A stretch of DNA of 64,000 bases from Chitinophagaceae bacterium (GTDB lineage: Bacteria > Bacteroidota > Bacteroidia > Chitinophagales > Chitinophagaceae): NCBI GenBank assembly GCA_016786885.1, contig JAEUVO010000086.1, positions 26,278 through 90,277 of the forward strand. Direction: 5' to 3'. The notes under the pieces are model-generated. The model saw only the letters and a list, made by a program, of their open reading frames with translations, did no database searches and had not been told where the DNA came from. Positions 27,635 through 36,415 of the stretch are shown piece after piece; the first letter of the stretch is position 1; every line of letters starts with the position of its first letter. Both the position numbers and the translations under genes were made by a program.

Positions 27635-28906
27635 ATGTCCACCTTTAAAATCAAACTATCCTTGTTTCTCAATTATTTTGTTTTTGCGATATTGCTTAAC
27701 AGTGTTGGTACAGTAATATTACAGGTCCAAAATAATTTTGGTATTTCCAAGGGATCTGCTAGCACCCTGGAAGCATTTAAGGATCTTAGTATAGCTATTG
27801 CCTCATTTCTTCTTGCCTCGTATGTTGTTCGGATAGGATACAAAAAAGCGATGCTTTTTGCTCTTGCATTAGTATCCGTTATGTGTCTTATTATACCATC
27901 GGTAAGTACATTTCTTATGACCAAGCTGCTATTTGCCACGGTTGGGGTAAGTTTTGCGCTTATTAAAGTAAGTGTTTTTGCAACTCTAGGGCTGATAACA
28001 AAAAGTAAAAAGGAACATATAAGCCTGATGAGTTTCCTGGAATCCTTTTTTATGATAGGGGTCCTTGCTGGTTATTTCATTTTTAGTGCTTTCGTAAATG
28101 ATGCAGATCCAAAATCAACCGAATGGTTCGTCGTATACTATATCATTGCAGGGCTATCAATCCTTGCCTTTTTATTACTACTATCCACAAGACTTGATGA
28201 GTCTCCTGTTAAAAAAGCCGAATTGGAGGAAACAAAATCATTGGCTGATGATTTTGCGGGTATGCTGAGACTGATAATTTTTCCATTAGTACTTGTCTTC
28301 ATTTTCTGTGCTTTCTTTTATGTACTTATCGAACAAAGTATAATGAGCTGGCTGCCTACATTTAATAATGATGTATTAAAATTATCTACCAGCCTTAGTA
28401 TTCAAATGGCAAGTATCATGTCTGCATCCATTGCATTGGGGAGGTTTTTAGCAGGTTTATTACTTCGTAAGATTGATTGGTTATTCTTTTTAGTGGCCTG
28501 CCTGCTTGCTGCGGCTGGCTTAGTACTGCTCACAGTCCCGCTTGCAAAGAATGTTTCTGGTATCCCGGTCAACAGTTTAAGTGATATTCCTCTTGTAGCT
28601 TTTGCTTTCCCGGTCATTGGTCTATTCCTGGCTCCTATTTATCCGGCCATCAATTCTGTTATTCTTAGTAATCTTCCGACTCATAAACATGGATCTATGT
28701 CCGGTCTTATTGTAGTATTCTCTGCCCTGGGAGGAACCACCGGCTCTATTATCACGGGTCATGTGTTCGAAGCATATGGCGGACAAACTGCTTTTTATTT
28801 TTCCCTGCTTCCCATTGCAATACTTATAACCCTTCTTTTTGTTTTTAAAAAATTACAACCAAAATCTGTTACACCGGAAATTAAAGCCCCGGATAGCCAC
28901 CATTAA
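27635..28906 (+). CDS. MFS transporter, probably sugar (trehalose or related)
   Basis: A 423-residue inner-membrane protein with 12 predicted helices, a central charged loop (ESPVKKAELEETKSLADDF, about residues 190-208) and a conserved GYKKAMLF loop after helix 2. The second half has PVIGLFLAPIYPAINSVILS and HGSMSGLIVVFSALGGTTGS, as in hexose/fucose-type MFS carriers. It lies 12 bp upstream of a cytoplasmic trehalase, so import of intact trehalose by proton symport is the simplest idea. Related transporters carry other hexoses, so the substrate is inferred. Two LacI-type sites sit in its upstream region. Confidence 0.85.
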   Translation: MSTFKIKLSLFLNYFVFAILLNSVGTVILQVQNNFGISKGSASTLEAFKDLSIAIASFLLASYVVRIGYKKAMLFALALVSVMCLIIPSVSTFLMTKLLFATVGVSFALIKVSVFATLGLITKSKKEHISLMSFLESFFMIGVLAGYFIFSAFVNDADPKSTEWFVVYYIIAGLSILAFLLLLSTRLDESPVKKAELEETKSLADDFAGMLRLIIFPLVLVFIFCAFFYVLIEQSIMSWLPTFNNDVLKLSTSLSIQMASIMSASIALGRFLAGLLLRKIDWLFFLVACLLAAAGLVLLTVPLAKNVSGIPVNSLSDIPLVAFAFPVIGLFLAPIYPAINSVILSNLPTHKHGSMSGLIVVFSALGGTTGSIITGHVFEAYGGQTAFYFSLLPIAILITLLFVFKKLQPKSVTPEIKAPDSHH

Positions 28907-28918
28907 TTGTTTTAGCCG

Positions 28919-30421
28919 ATGGCATTACTGAAAATACAACAGCTAAACCCGCTTTTCGAAGATGTACAGTTAAACAGGGTATTCCCTGATGGAAAAACAT
29001 TTGTGGATTGCCTTCCAAGATTTTCAGCTGAAGAAATAATTGCTTCATACAATAAGCAAAAAAAAGAATCCGGCTTTTCCTTACTAAAATTTGTAACAGA
29101 GCATTTTGATTTGCCTGTGCCACACTCTAATGGTTATAAAAGTGACCAGAGCAAAAATGTTGAAAGTAATATAGAAGGTCTATGGTCTGTACTTACCAGG
29201 GAGCCAGATAAAAAAGGCGGCTCATTAATTGCTTTACCATATCCTTACGTTGTTCCGGGTGGCAGATTTGGGGAGATCTATTATTGGGATAGCTATTTTA
29301 CTATGCTTGGCTTAAAAGCATCAGGTAAAACCGAAATGGTGGAAAACATGGTTAGAAATTTCTCCTACCTGATAGATACCCTGGGGTACATTCCAAACGG
29401 TAATCGTAGTTATTTTATTGGCCGTTCGCAACCGCCATTTTATTCGTTGATGATAAAATTATTAGGTGAACTAAAGGGTGAAAAAGTACTGGCAGTTTAC
29501 TTACCACAACTTGTAAAAGAGCACCGGTTCTGGATGAAAGGAGTTGATAGCATAAATGAAATAAATAAGGCAAAATACCATGTCGTAAGAATGCCAGGCG
29601 GAGAAATATTGAACCGCTATTGTGATGAAAATAATACTGCCCGGCCAGAATCTTATCGTGAAGACATTGAATTATCTCATCAATCATCACAAGATCCGCA
29701 GATACTTTACAGTCACCTTAGGGCCGGCGCAGAATCGGGATGGGATTTCAGCAGCCGGTGGTTTAAGGAAAAAAAATCTTTTGAAACTATACATACTACA
29801 GATATTGTCCCGGTAGACCTGAATTGCCTCTTGTATCAACATGAACAAATAATAGCACAAGCTTACTTGTTAAATGAAGACAACAAAAAAGCTGACACCT
29901 ATTTATTATTGAGTGAAAAAAGAAAAAAAGCAATTGATAAATACTGCTGGAATAATAAAACCGGTTTTTATTTTGATTATGACTGGACTACTGCTGAACA
30001 AAAAAAATCATTAACGATAGCCGGCGTTGCTCCTCTTTTTCTCAATCTTGCATCGAAAGAACAGGCCCGGACAGTTGCTACAGTTATTGAAGAGAATTTT
30101 ATACGGCCCGGTGGCGTTGTTACTACGCTGGAAGAAACAGGTCAGCAATGGGATGCCCCGAACGGCTGGGCTCCCTTACAATGGATGACTATTACCGGGC
30201 TGGAAAACTATGGATACACTTCGCTTGCAAAAGAAATAGCAGTACGATGGATCAAATTAAATACTGCTGTATTTAAACGCACCGGCAAACTGATGGAAAA
30301 ATATAATGTTGTTGATACCCATCTTGAAGCCGGGGGCGGAGAGTATGAAGGACAGGATGGTTTTGGCTGGACTAATGGTGTATTAGTGGCCCTTATCAAA
30401 AAATATGGCCTTTGCGATTAA
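28919..30421 (+). CDS. treF: cytoplasmic GH37 alpha,alpha-trehalase
   Basis: Hydrolyses trehalose to two glucose molecules. The 500-residue protein contains both family signatures: PGGRFGEIYYWDSYF (residues 113-127) and QWDAPNGWAP (410-419). It also has GESGWD-like AESGWDFSSRW around residue 278, with the conserved acid, and the C-terminal GGGGEY-like AGGGEYEGQDGFGWTNG. There is no signal peptide, so it acts in the cytoplasm, like E. coli TreF. It is 12 bp after the MFS gene and ends 5 bp from the convergent amylosucrase gene, with no clear terminator between them. A C-terminal domain is absent; the length is usual for the bacterial enzyme. Confidence 0.93.
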   Translation: MALLKIQQLNPLFEDVQLNRVFPDGKTFVDCLPRFSAEEIIASYNKQKKESGFSLLKFVTEHFDLPVPHSNGYKSDQSKNVESNIEGLWSVLTREPDKKGGSLIALPYPYVVPGGRFGEIYYWDSYFTMLGLKASGKTEMVENMVRNFSYLIDTLGYIPNGNRSYFIGRSQPPFYSLMIKLLGELKGEKVLAVYLPQLVKEHRFWMKGVDSINEINKAKYHVVRMPGGEILNRYCDENNTARPESYREDIELSHQSSQDPQILYSHLRAGAESGWDFSSRWFKEKKSFETIHTTDIVPVDLNCLLYQHEQIIAQAYLLNEDNKKADTYLLLSEKRKKAIDKYCWNNKTGFYFDYDWTTAEQKKSLTIAGVAPLFLNLASKEQARTVATVIEENFIRPGGVVTTLEETGQQWDAPNGWAPLQWMTITGLENYGYTSLAKEIAVRWIKLNTAVFKRTGKLMEKYNVVDTHLEAGGGEYEGQDGFGWTNGVLVALIKKYGLCD

Positions 30422-30426
30422 TAATT

Positions 30427-32373
30427 TTATACTGGCTCCAATAATAAGAATCCGTATGGCTTGATAACAAGGTATTCCCTATCCTCACCTATATCATATA
30501 TTACATTTTCCCAATGATCAAATAACTTAGCAGCAGTAAGGTTATGCTCTTTAAAAGCATACCAGGTTAGATAGGAAGGCTTATCTTTAAAATTAAAGAT
30601 TCCAAACAGTTTTCTATCATCTATAGCTCTTATATAACCTGCTATATGAATATTGTGCGGTGTCATCCATACAAGGTTACTGTAATCAGCCACCATATCT
30701 AACTTCCGTCGAATAGCAATAAGCCGTTGTGTAGCACTAAAGACTTTATTTTCTATGGTACCCGGTTCATCAATTTTTTTATTTTTTTCCCAGTCTATCA
30801 CAGGCCGGTGCATCCAGCGATTGTCATAACTTTTTCCTTCCTCTTTCAAGTATGAATAATCATTTGTATAACCGGCCTCATCACCATAAAATAACATTGG
30901 CAGCCCCCCCAGGAAAAAACTATGTGCCTGCATCAATATAATTTTTTGAATTGACATGTCAACAAGATGATTGTCATTTCTCTCCATTGCTTTTTCCAAT
31001 CCACAAAGAGATGCAAGTGAACCACTAATTCTTGCATCCCCTGTTTTAGGATTACTGGAAAATAAGGCACCGGTTGCCGGAGAATCATTATGATTGCCCG
31101 AATAATAATCTTTCAAAAATTTACGATGCTCATATGCATTGTACCCGGCTTGCTGAATCATATAATCATCATATCCCAGGCCAATATCATCATGGCACCT
31201 TGTGTAAGTGATCCATGAAGTCCCAAACGGCTTTTTTAATAGCTCATGCTGTGCGGCCAGCATTACTTTCGTATCACCTGTGGCCAGCATATCCCATTGC
31301 AGTGCCATATGCGTGGCATTATAAGCAAAATCACATTCCCTGGCTGTATAATTTCCTGTACCGAAATAATTTAAAATTTCTTTTGGAGCAACTATTGCTT
31401 CACCTAACAAAGCCATTCCCGGAGCAGTCACTTCCACACATTGTTTTATCAATCGCAATAGTGTATGCGCCTGGAGTAAATTTTGACAAGTTGTACCTAA
31501 TTGTTTCCAGATAAAAGCCGGGGCATCAATACGAAGTACATCTACCCCCAGGTTAGCATAAAAGAAAATAGTATCTACCATCTCTGCCAGTACCTGCGGG
31601 TTTTTGTAATTAAGATCCCACTGATAATTATGAAAGACAGTCATCACCCATTTCTTGCATTCTTCGATATATGTAAAGTTTCCGGGTGCACTTTCAGGAA
31701 ATATTTCGGGCATGGTCTGATCATATTGATCGGGCAGGCTCCTGTCATTATAGAAATAATAATAATCCTGATATTTCTTTTCTCCTTGCCGGGCATTTTG
31801 TGCCCACTCATGCCTTTGAGATGTATGATTGAGTACAATATCAAGCATCAGGTACATATTTCGTTGCTGCATTTCCTGCTGCAATATCTTCAGATCATTT
31901 AATGTACCAAACCTGCTGTCCACCTTTCTGAAATCCGATACTGCATATCCCCCATCACTTTCACCAGCCGGGCTTTCAAAGAGTGGCATCAGGTGCAGAA
32001 AGTTTACTCCAAGTTTTTCAAAATAATCAAGTTTATTAATTAACTTCTTCAGGTCACCGCAAAACCTATCTACATATAAACTCATTCCTGTGATCTGGTT
32101 ACTTAAAAACCAATGGGTCGTTTCACTTTTTACAATATCCCGTTGCTTAAGCGGTTCAGGTCTTTTTTTATACCCTTTTATTATTGTTTGTACAAGTTGG
32201 CTAAAGTTCTTTTCTGCTTTTGGATGATGCTCATACAACTGCATATACAGATCAAAAATCGCTGCTGCATTTGCCATGAACCGGGTATAGAATAAATTAT
32301 CCTTTTCACTGATATCCATGCCGGCATCCTGTATTGCCCGGTTGATCTGCTGGTGTAACCCGTAATTATACAT
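30427..32373 (-). CDS. amylosucrase-type GH13 enzyme
   Basis: A 648-residue cytoplasmic enzyme of the GH13_4 group. Amylosucrase moves glucose from sucrose onto an alpha-1,4-glucan and frees fructose; close relatives simply hydrolyse sucrose. The long N-terminal helical domain (FYTRFMANAAAIFDLYMQLYEHHP), the barrel entry YAVSDFRKVDSRFGTLNDL, nucleophile D283 (LRIDAPAFIWKQLGTTCQNL), acid/base E325 (LLGEAIVAPKE) and D395 (TRCHDDIGLGYDDY) all match that group. There is no signal peptide. It is the last gene of an operon whose neighbour is a fructokinase, 8 bp upstream, which would use the released fructose. This context supports sucrose as the substrate. Confidence 0.88.
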   Translation of the reverse strand: MYNYGLHQQINRAIQDAGMDISEKDNLFYTRFMANAAAIFDLYMQLYEHHPKAEKNFSQLVQTIIKGYKKRPEPLKQRDIVKSETTHWFLSNQITGMSLYVDRFCGDLKKLINKLDYFEKLGVNFLHLMPLFESPAGESDGGYAVSDFRKVDSRFGTLNDLKILQQEMQQRNMYLMLDIVLNHTSQRHEWAQNARQGEKKYQDYYYFYNDRSLPDQYDQTMPEIFPESAPGNFTYIEECKKWVMTVFHNYQWDLNYKNPQVLAEMVDTIFFYANLGVDVLRIDAPAFIWKQLGTTCQNLLQAHTLLRLIKQCVEVTAPGMALLGEAIVAPKEILNYFGTGNYTARECDFAYNATHMALQWDMLATGDTKVMLAAQHELLKKPFGTSWITYTRCHDDIGLGYDDYMIQQAGYNAYEHRKFLKDYYSGNHNDSPATGALFSSNPKTGDARISGSLASLCGLEKAMERNDNHLVDMSIQKIILMQAHSFFLGGLPMLFYGDEAGYTNDYSYLKEEGKSYDNRWMHRPVIDWEKNKKIDEPGTIENKVFSATQRLIAIRRKLDMVADYSNLVWMTPHNIHIAGYIRAIDDRKLFGIFNFKDKPSYLTWYAFKEHNLTAAKLFDHWENVIYDIGEDREYLVIKPYGFLLLEPV

Positions 32374-32381
32374 CTGATCTT

Positions 32382-33335
32382 TTAATTAAAAATATCGTTA
32401 CTCAGGTGTTTGAATGCTTCCATTGCTCCCATATACTCACAGGTTCTTGCCCCTGCTTTATTGGCATTTTGGATAATATGTTTCCAGTGATCATCTGTAA
32501 GTAAGTTAATCTGGTCTATTGATTTGGAGGACAACTGATATAATACAGCTCCAACAAATGCATCTCCTGCGCCAGTGGTATCAACAGGGTTCACTGGTAT
32601 GCTGGGTATAATCACCTTAGTGCCATTCATTCCCAGCATTGTACCTTCTTTGCCCAGCGTAATGGCGAAAGTTGATTTTGTTTTTTGCAACAATACACTC
32701 ACGGCAGCCGTCAATGTGGATTCTCCTGTCAACAGCATTGCTTCCTCATCGCTGACTTTAAAAAAATGACAACGTTCTAAAAAATAATTGCTTTGATCAA
32801 TGAATGATTGTGTATTATTCCGGAACAGCAGGTGACGGTAATTGGGATCAAAGCTGATATAAATATTCCTCACCATGGCCTCCTTTAAAAGTTTTTTGTA
32901 AGCTTGCTGTAAAGGACCGGGCAGAAAGCCTGTAGCTGAACCGAAGTGAATGATGGAAACGCCATTTAAATCGATGCCTTCAATATCTGCCTCGCTTAAC
33001 TGGCCATCAGCACCACGGTTAAAATAAAAATCCCTTTCACCATTGTCCATTAGAGATACAAATGCGAAGGTGGTAAAATGGGCAGTATCCTGCAACATAT
33101 AGGATGTTCCTACGCCAAAATCTTTCATTACATTGATCAGGTATTTACCAAAGGGGTCAGTTCCTACCTTTGCGGCAAGATCAACTTTCCCGCCTAAGGC
33201 GGCAATAGCGGCGGCTACATTAGTTGGTGCACCGCCTGGTTTCTTCAGAAAATTCTCTCCATCACTCAATGTGCTCCCTTTATCTGTGCAGATCATGTCA
33301 ATCAGGGCTTCTCCAATACAAAGTACCTTATTCAT
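32382..33335 (-). CDS. PfkB-family fructokinase
   Basis: A 317-residue sugar kinase predicted to convert fructose to fructose-6-phosphate with ATP. It shows the first PfkB signature GGAPTNVAAAIAALGG (about residues 34-49) and the second, DTTGAGDAFVGAVLYQ (about 250-265), with the catalytic Asp in GAGD. The N-terminal IGEALIDMI and the KKPGGAPTNVA loop are typical of bacterial fructokinases rather than ribokinases. Its start overlaps the stop of the sugar-porter gene by 4 bp (ATGA), and its stop is 8 bp from the amylosucrase gene. Fructose from the amylosucrase reaction is thus the likely substrate. Confidence 0.9.
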   Translation of the reverse strand: MNKVLCIGEALIDMICTDKGSTLSDGENFLKKPGGAPTNVAAAIAALGGKVDLAAKVGTDPFGKYLINVMKDFGVGTSYMLQDTAHFTTFAFVSLMDNGERDFYFNRGADGQLSEADIEGIDLNGVSIIHFGSATGFLPGPLQQAYKKLLKEAMVRNIYISFDPNYRHLLFRNNTQSFIDQSNYFLERCHFFKVSDEEAMLLTGESTLTAAVSVLLQKTKSTFAITLGKEGTMLGMNGTKVIIPSIPVNPVDTTGAGDAFVGAVLYQLSSKSIDQINLLTDDHWKHIIQNANKAGARTCEYMGAMEAFKHLSNDIFN

Positions 33336-34642
33336 ATATGCAATACAGTTGTTTTATCCATATCCTCCAGTGCAATTCCTTTTGTTTCCGGCATCATTTT
33401 CCATACAAATAGTAACTGCAGTACCATCATCAAACAGAAAAAACCAAATATATAACTGCCACCGACATTCGTAGCAAAGAAAGGGAATGTTTGAGCAACA
33501 ACTGCCGCCCAGGCCCAATGAGTTAAACATCCAAAAGAAGTACCTGCGGCCCTGACCGAATTGGGAAATATTTCCGAGATGAAAACCCAGATGACTGCGC
33601 CCTGGCCAATAGCATGTGCAGCAATAAATAAAAAAACATAGTATGTAATGAACTGTGTAGCTCCACTATTGAAAGAAACGGCAATTAATCCAAGAGAAAC
33701 TATATATCCGATTGAACCGATAAACATCAGTGTTCGTCTTCCAAACCTGTCAATCAGTGACCAGCCTATAATGGTAAAAGCCAGGTTCACCACACCAATA
33801 CCAGCAGTACTTAAGAAAGCAGCGTCTTTACCAATACCTGCCATCTCAAATACCCTTGGAGCAAAATAAATAATAGCATTGATTCCTGATAACTGATTGA
33901 AAGTAGCCAGCAAAAAAGCCAGTAACAAGGGCTTGTAAAATTTTTTATTAAATAAAGGTTCTTTTGTTTCCGATGTGCCAGCTTTTATTTCATTGATCGT
34001 TTTGTCCACATCATCTTCAGTAATAGATAATACTTCTCTTGCATGTGCTTCATCGTTTTTATGCAGCAATAACCATCTTGGAGTTTCAGGCACTGCCAGC
34101 ATAAACAAAGAGAAAAGTAAAGATGGCACAGCTACTATACCAAGCATCCACCGCCAGTCGTTAACCCCGCCAACTCCCTGCAGCAGGTAGTTGGATAAAT
34201 ATGCTATTAGTATACCACTTACTACATTTAACTGAAATGAGATCACCAAACGGCCCCTATACCTGGCCGGAGCTATTTCGGAAATATAGACCGGTGCTAC
34301 AACTGAAGATGCCCCAATGCTCAAACCACTTATAAACCTAAAAAACATAAATGAGTATACTTCCGGAGACAATGCCGCACCAACTGATGAAACAAAGAAT
34401 AGTATCCCGATCCACAGTAATGTTTTTTTACGGCCAATCCTGTTTGCCGGAACATTGCCAAAGGCAGCACCAAAAGCAGTGCCGTATAAAGCCATAGCAA
34501 TGGCGGTACCATGCTCCCACTCACTCAGTTGCCACAACTGCTGTATGGCCTTTTCAGCACCGGAGATCACCGCCACATCTAAGCCAAAAAGCAAACCGCC
34601 AAGGCCTACGGCAATTGACCAAAGAATTATTTTTCTATTCAT
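33332..34642 (-). CDS. MFS sugar-porter family transporter
   Basis: A 436-residue inner-membrane carrier of the sugar-porter (XylE/GLUT-like) family with 12 predicted helices. Diagnostic motifs are GRKK after helix 2, the PETPRWLL motif after helix 6 (VPETPRWLLLHKND), the QLSGINAIIYFAPRVF stretch in helix 7 that lines the sugar site, DRFGRRTL after helix 8, and PETKG near the C-terminus. It probably imports a monosaccharide such as glucose or fructose by proton symport. It is cotranscribed with alpha-glucosidase upstream (6-bp gap) and fructokinase downstream (4-bp overlap). Glucose released in the periplasm by the lipoprotein alpha-glucosidase is the likely cargo. Confidence 0.93.
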   Translation of the reverse strand: MNRKIILWSIAVGLGGLLFGLDVAVISGAEKAIQQLWQLSEWEHGTAIAMALYGTAFGAAFGNVPANRIGRKKTLLWIGILFFVSSVGAALSPEVYSFMFFRFISGLSIGASSVVAPVYISEIAPARYRGRLVISFQLNVVSGILIAYLSNYLLQGVGGVNDWRWMLGIVAVPSLLFSLFMLAVPETPRWLLLHKNDEAHAREVLSITEDDVDKTINEIKAGTSETKEPLFNKKFYKPLLLAFLLATFNQLSGINAIIYFAPRVFEMAGIGKDAAFLSTAGIGVVNLAFTIIGWSLIDRFGRRTLMFIGSIGYIVSLGLIAVSFNSGATQFITYYVFLFIAAHAIGQGAVIWVFISEIFPNSVRAAGTSFGCLTHWAWAAVVAQTFPFFATNVGGSYIFGFFCLMMVLQLLFVWKMMPETKGIALEDMDKTTVLHI

Positions 34643-34648
34643 TAGCTT

Positions 34649-36403
34649 TTACAATTGATATATTATCGCTTCGTATGGTTTCAGAGTACCACCAGCAGAA
34701 GGTGTTGAGTAATTATTAATAAGTATTTCCCCATTGCCTACATCAATACCGGTATTTACAGAAGTTATTTTCCCCCTGAAATTCAGTAATACCAGCAGTT
34801 TTTTACCATTTAGCTCCCTTGTATAGGCAAATACATCAGGATTTGTTTTATCAAGTAAAGTATACTTACCATAAACCAATACGTCATTATCTTTCCTTAG
34901 TCTTATCATTTTTCGAAAGTAATTGAGACAACTATTTTCATCTTTTTCCTGCGCTGCAACATTGATCGTTTTGTAATTTCCATTAACCGGTAACCAGGAT
35001 TTGCCATTACCAAAACCAGCATTTGTGGTTGTATCCCATTGCATGGGTGTACGGCCATTATCCCGGCTGGATATTTTCATTCCTTCCAGGAAACGTTTTA
35101 AGTCGCCGCCTTTTGCTTTCACCTGCTCATAGTTAGTAAGCAACTCTACATCATTATACTGTTCTACTTTTTCAAACTTGATGTTATTCATTCCTATTTC
35201 ATCACCAAAATAATAAAAGGGAGTAGCCCTCATACTTAAAATAAAAGTAGTGAGCAGTTTAGAAGAATAATCTCTGAACTCCGGTGTATCATTCCCCCAA
35301 CGGGTAAGCATACGGGGCTGATCATGATTAGCCAGATACATAGTTCCCCAGCCTTTTTCAACAAAGGCACTATCCCATTTAGCATAGATAGATTTCCATT
35401 TTACAAAATCATACCCATTCGGATCAGGCATTTTATATTCACCGGGGAGGTATCCAAAATCAATCGCTTCAAAATTGTAAGCCATATTTAATTCTTTTCT
35501 GTCCTCATCCACAAACATTTTTACCCTCGGTATATCACCCATGGCTTCCGCAACAGTGGCAAGATTATATTTGCTAAGTACTTCCCTGTTCATTTCCTGG
35601 ATATAATCATGCAGGTAAGGGCCGCTGGCATAATAAAGGCCCCAGTTACCATTATACTCTTTTGGCAAGGGAGGCCAGGTAGTGTCTTTTGAAATAAAAG
35701 CCAGTGCATCCATACGAAAGCCATCTACGCCTTTGTCACACCAATAACGCATCATTTTATAGATATCCTGGCGCAGTTGTGGATTCTCCCAATTCAGGTC
35801 AGGCTGAAAATCGGCGAAATAGTGTAGATAATATGAATTAGTTGCCTTATTAAACTCCCAACCATATGCTTTTTCATCAAAAATACTCCAGCGATATGGC
35901 GGTTCACCCTTTTCTGCAGGCCACCAATGAAAATAGTTATAGTACTCGCTGTTTCTTGATTTTTTTGCTTCCTGAAACCATTTGTGCTGATCACTGCAAT
36001 GATTTAGCACCATATCCATCATCACTTTTATACCACGATCATGAAAGCCTTTTAGCAGCTTATCAAAATCATCCATATTGCCAAACTGTTTCATGATGTT
36101 TTGATAATCGCTTATGTCGTAACCATTGTCCTTATTAGGCGATTCATATACCGGGTTTAGCCAAACTGCGTCAATACCGAGGCTCTTAATATAATCCAAC
36201 CTTGAAATAATACCTTTCAAATCACCAACCCCATCTCCATCGCTGTCCTGGAAGCTGCGGGGATAAATCTGGTAAACGGTTGCTTCTTTCCACCATTTGC
36301 GTTCAGTGCCAGCATCAGCCCGGGCCGGTTTATTCTTTGTTTTGCATGAAAAAAAAATAATAGTGCTGAAAACAAAGAAAAATATTTTAATAGTAGGTTT
36401 CAT
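34649..36403 (-). CDS. lipoprotein GH13 alpha-glucosidase
   Basis: A 584-residue enzyme that probably removes glucose from alpha-linked oligosaccharides. The signal peptide ends in IIFFSCKTK, so it is a lipoprotein on the periplasmic or outer face. The barrel starts WKEATVYQIYPRSFQDSDGD, as in the oligo-1,6-glucosidase/alpha-glucosidase group. The catalytic residues are nucleophile D232 (GFRMDALAF), acid/base E286 (ATVAEAMGD) and D361 (LANHDQPRML). Linkage preference cannot be read safely. It is the second gene of the operon, 12 bp after the SLC45-like transporter and 6 bp before the sugar porter, which fits extracytoplasmic cleavage followed by import. Confidence 0.92.
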   Translation of the reverse strand: MKPTIKIFFFVFSTIIFFSCKTKNKPARADAGTERKWWKEATVYQIYPRSFQDSDGDGVGDLKGIISRLDYIKSLGIDAVWLNPVYESPNKDNGYDISDYQNIMKQFGNMDDFDKLLKGFHDRGIKVMMDMVLNHCSDQHKWFQEAKKSRNSEYYNYFHWWPAEKGEPPYRWSIFDEKAYGWEFNKATNSYYLHYFADFQPDLNWENPQLRQDIYKMMRYWCDKGVDGFRMDALAFISKDTTWPPLPKEYNGNWGLYYASGPYLHDYIQEMNREVLSKYNLATVAEAMGDIPRVKMFVDEDRKELNMAYNFEAIDFGYLPGEYKMPDPNGYDFVKWKSIYAKWDSAFVEKGWGTMYLANHDQPRMLTRWGNDTPEFRDYSSKLLTTFILSMRATPFYYFGDEIGMNNIKFEKVEQYNDVELLTNYEQVKAKGGDLKRFLEGMKISSRDNGRTPMQWDTTTNAGFGNGKSWLPVNGNYKTINVAAQEKDENSCLNYFRKMIRLRKDNDVLVYGKYTLLDKTNPDVFAYTRELNGKKLLVLLNFRGKITSVNTGIDVGNGEILINNYSTPSAGGTLKPYEAIIYQL

Positions 36404-36415
36404 TTATATGTCGGT

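Noticed and set aside
32382..33335. Ribokinase instead of fructokinase
   Set aside because: The N-terminal signature and the amylosucrase neighbour fit fructokinase better.
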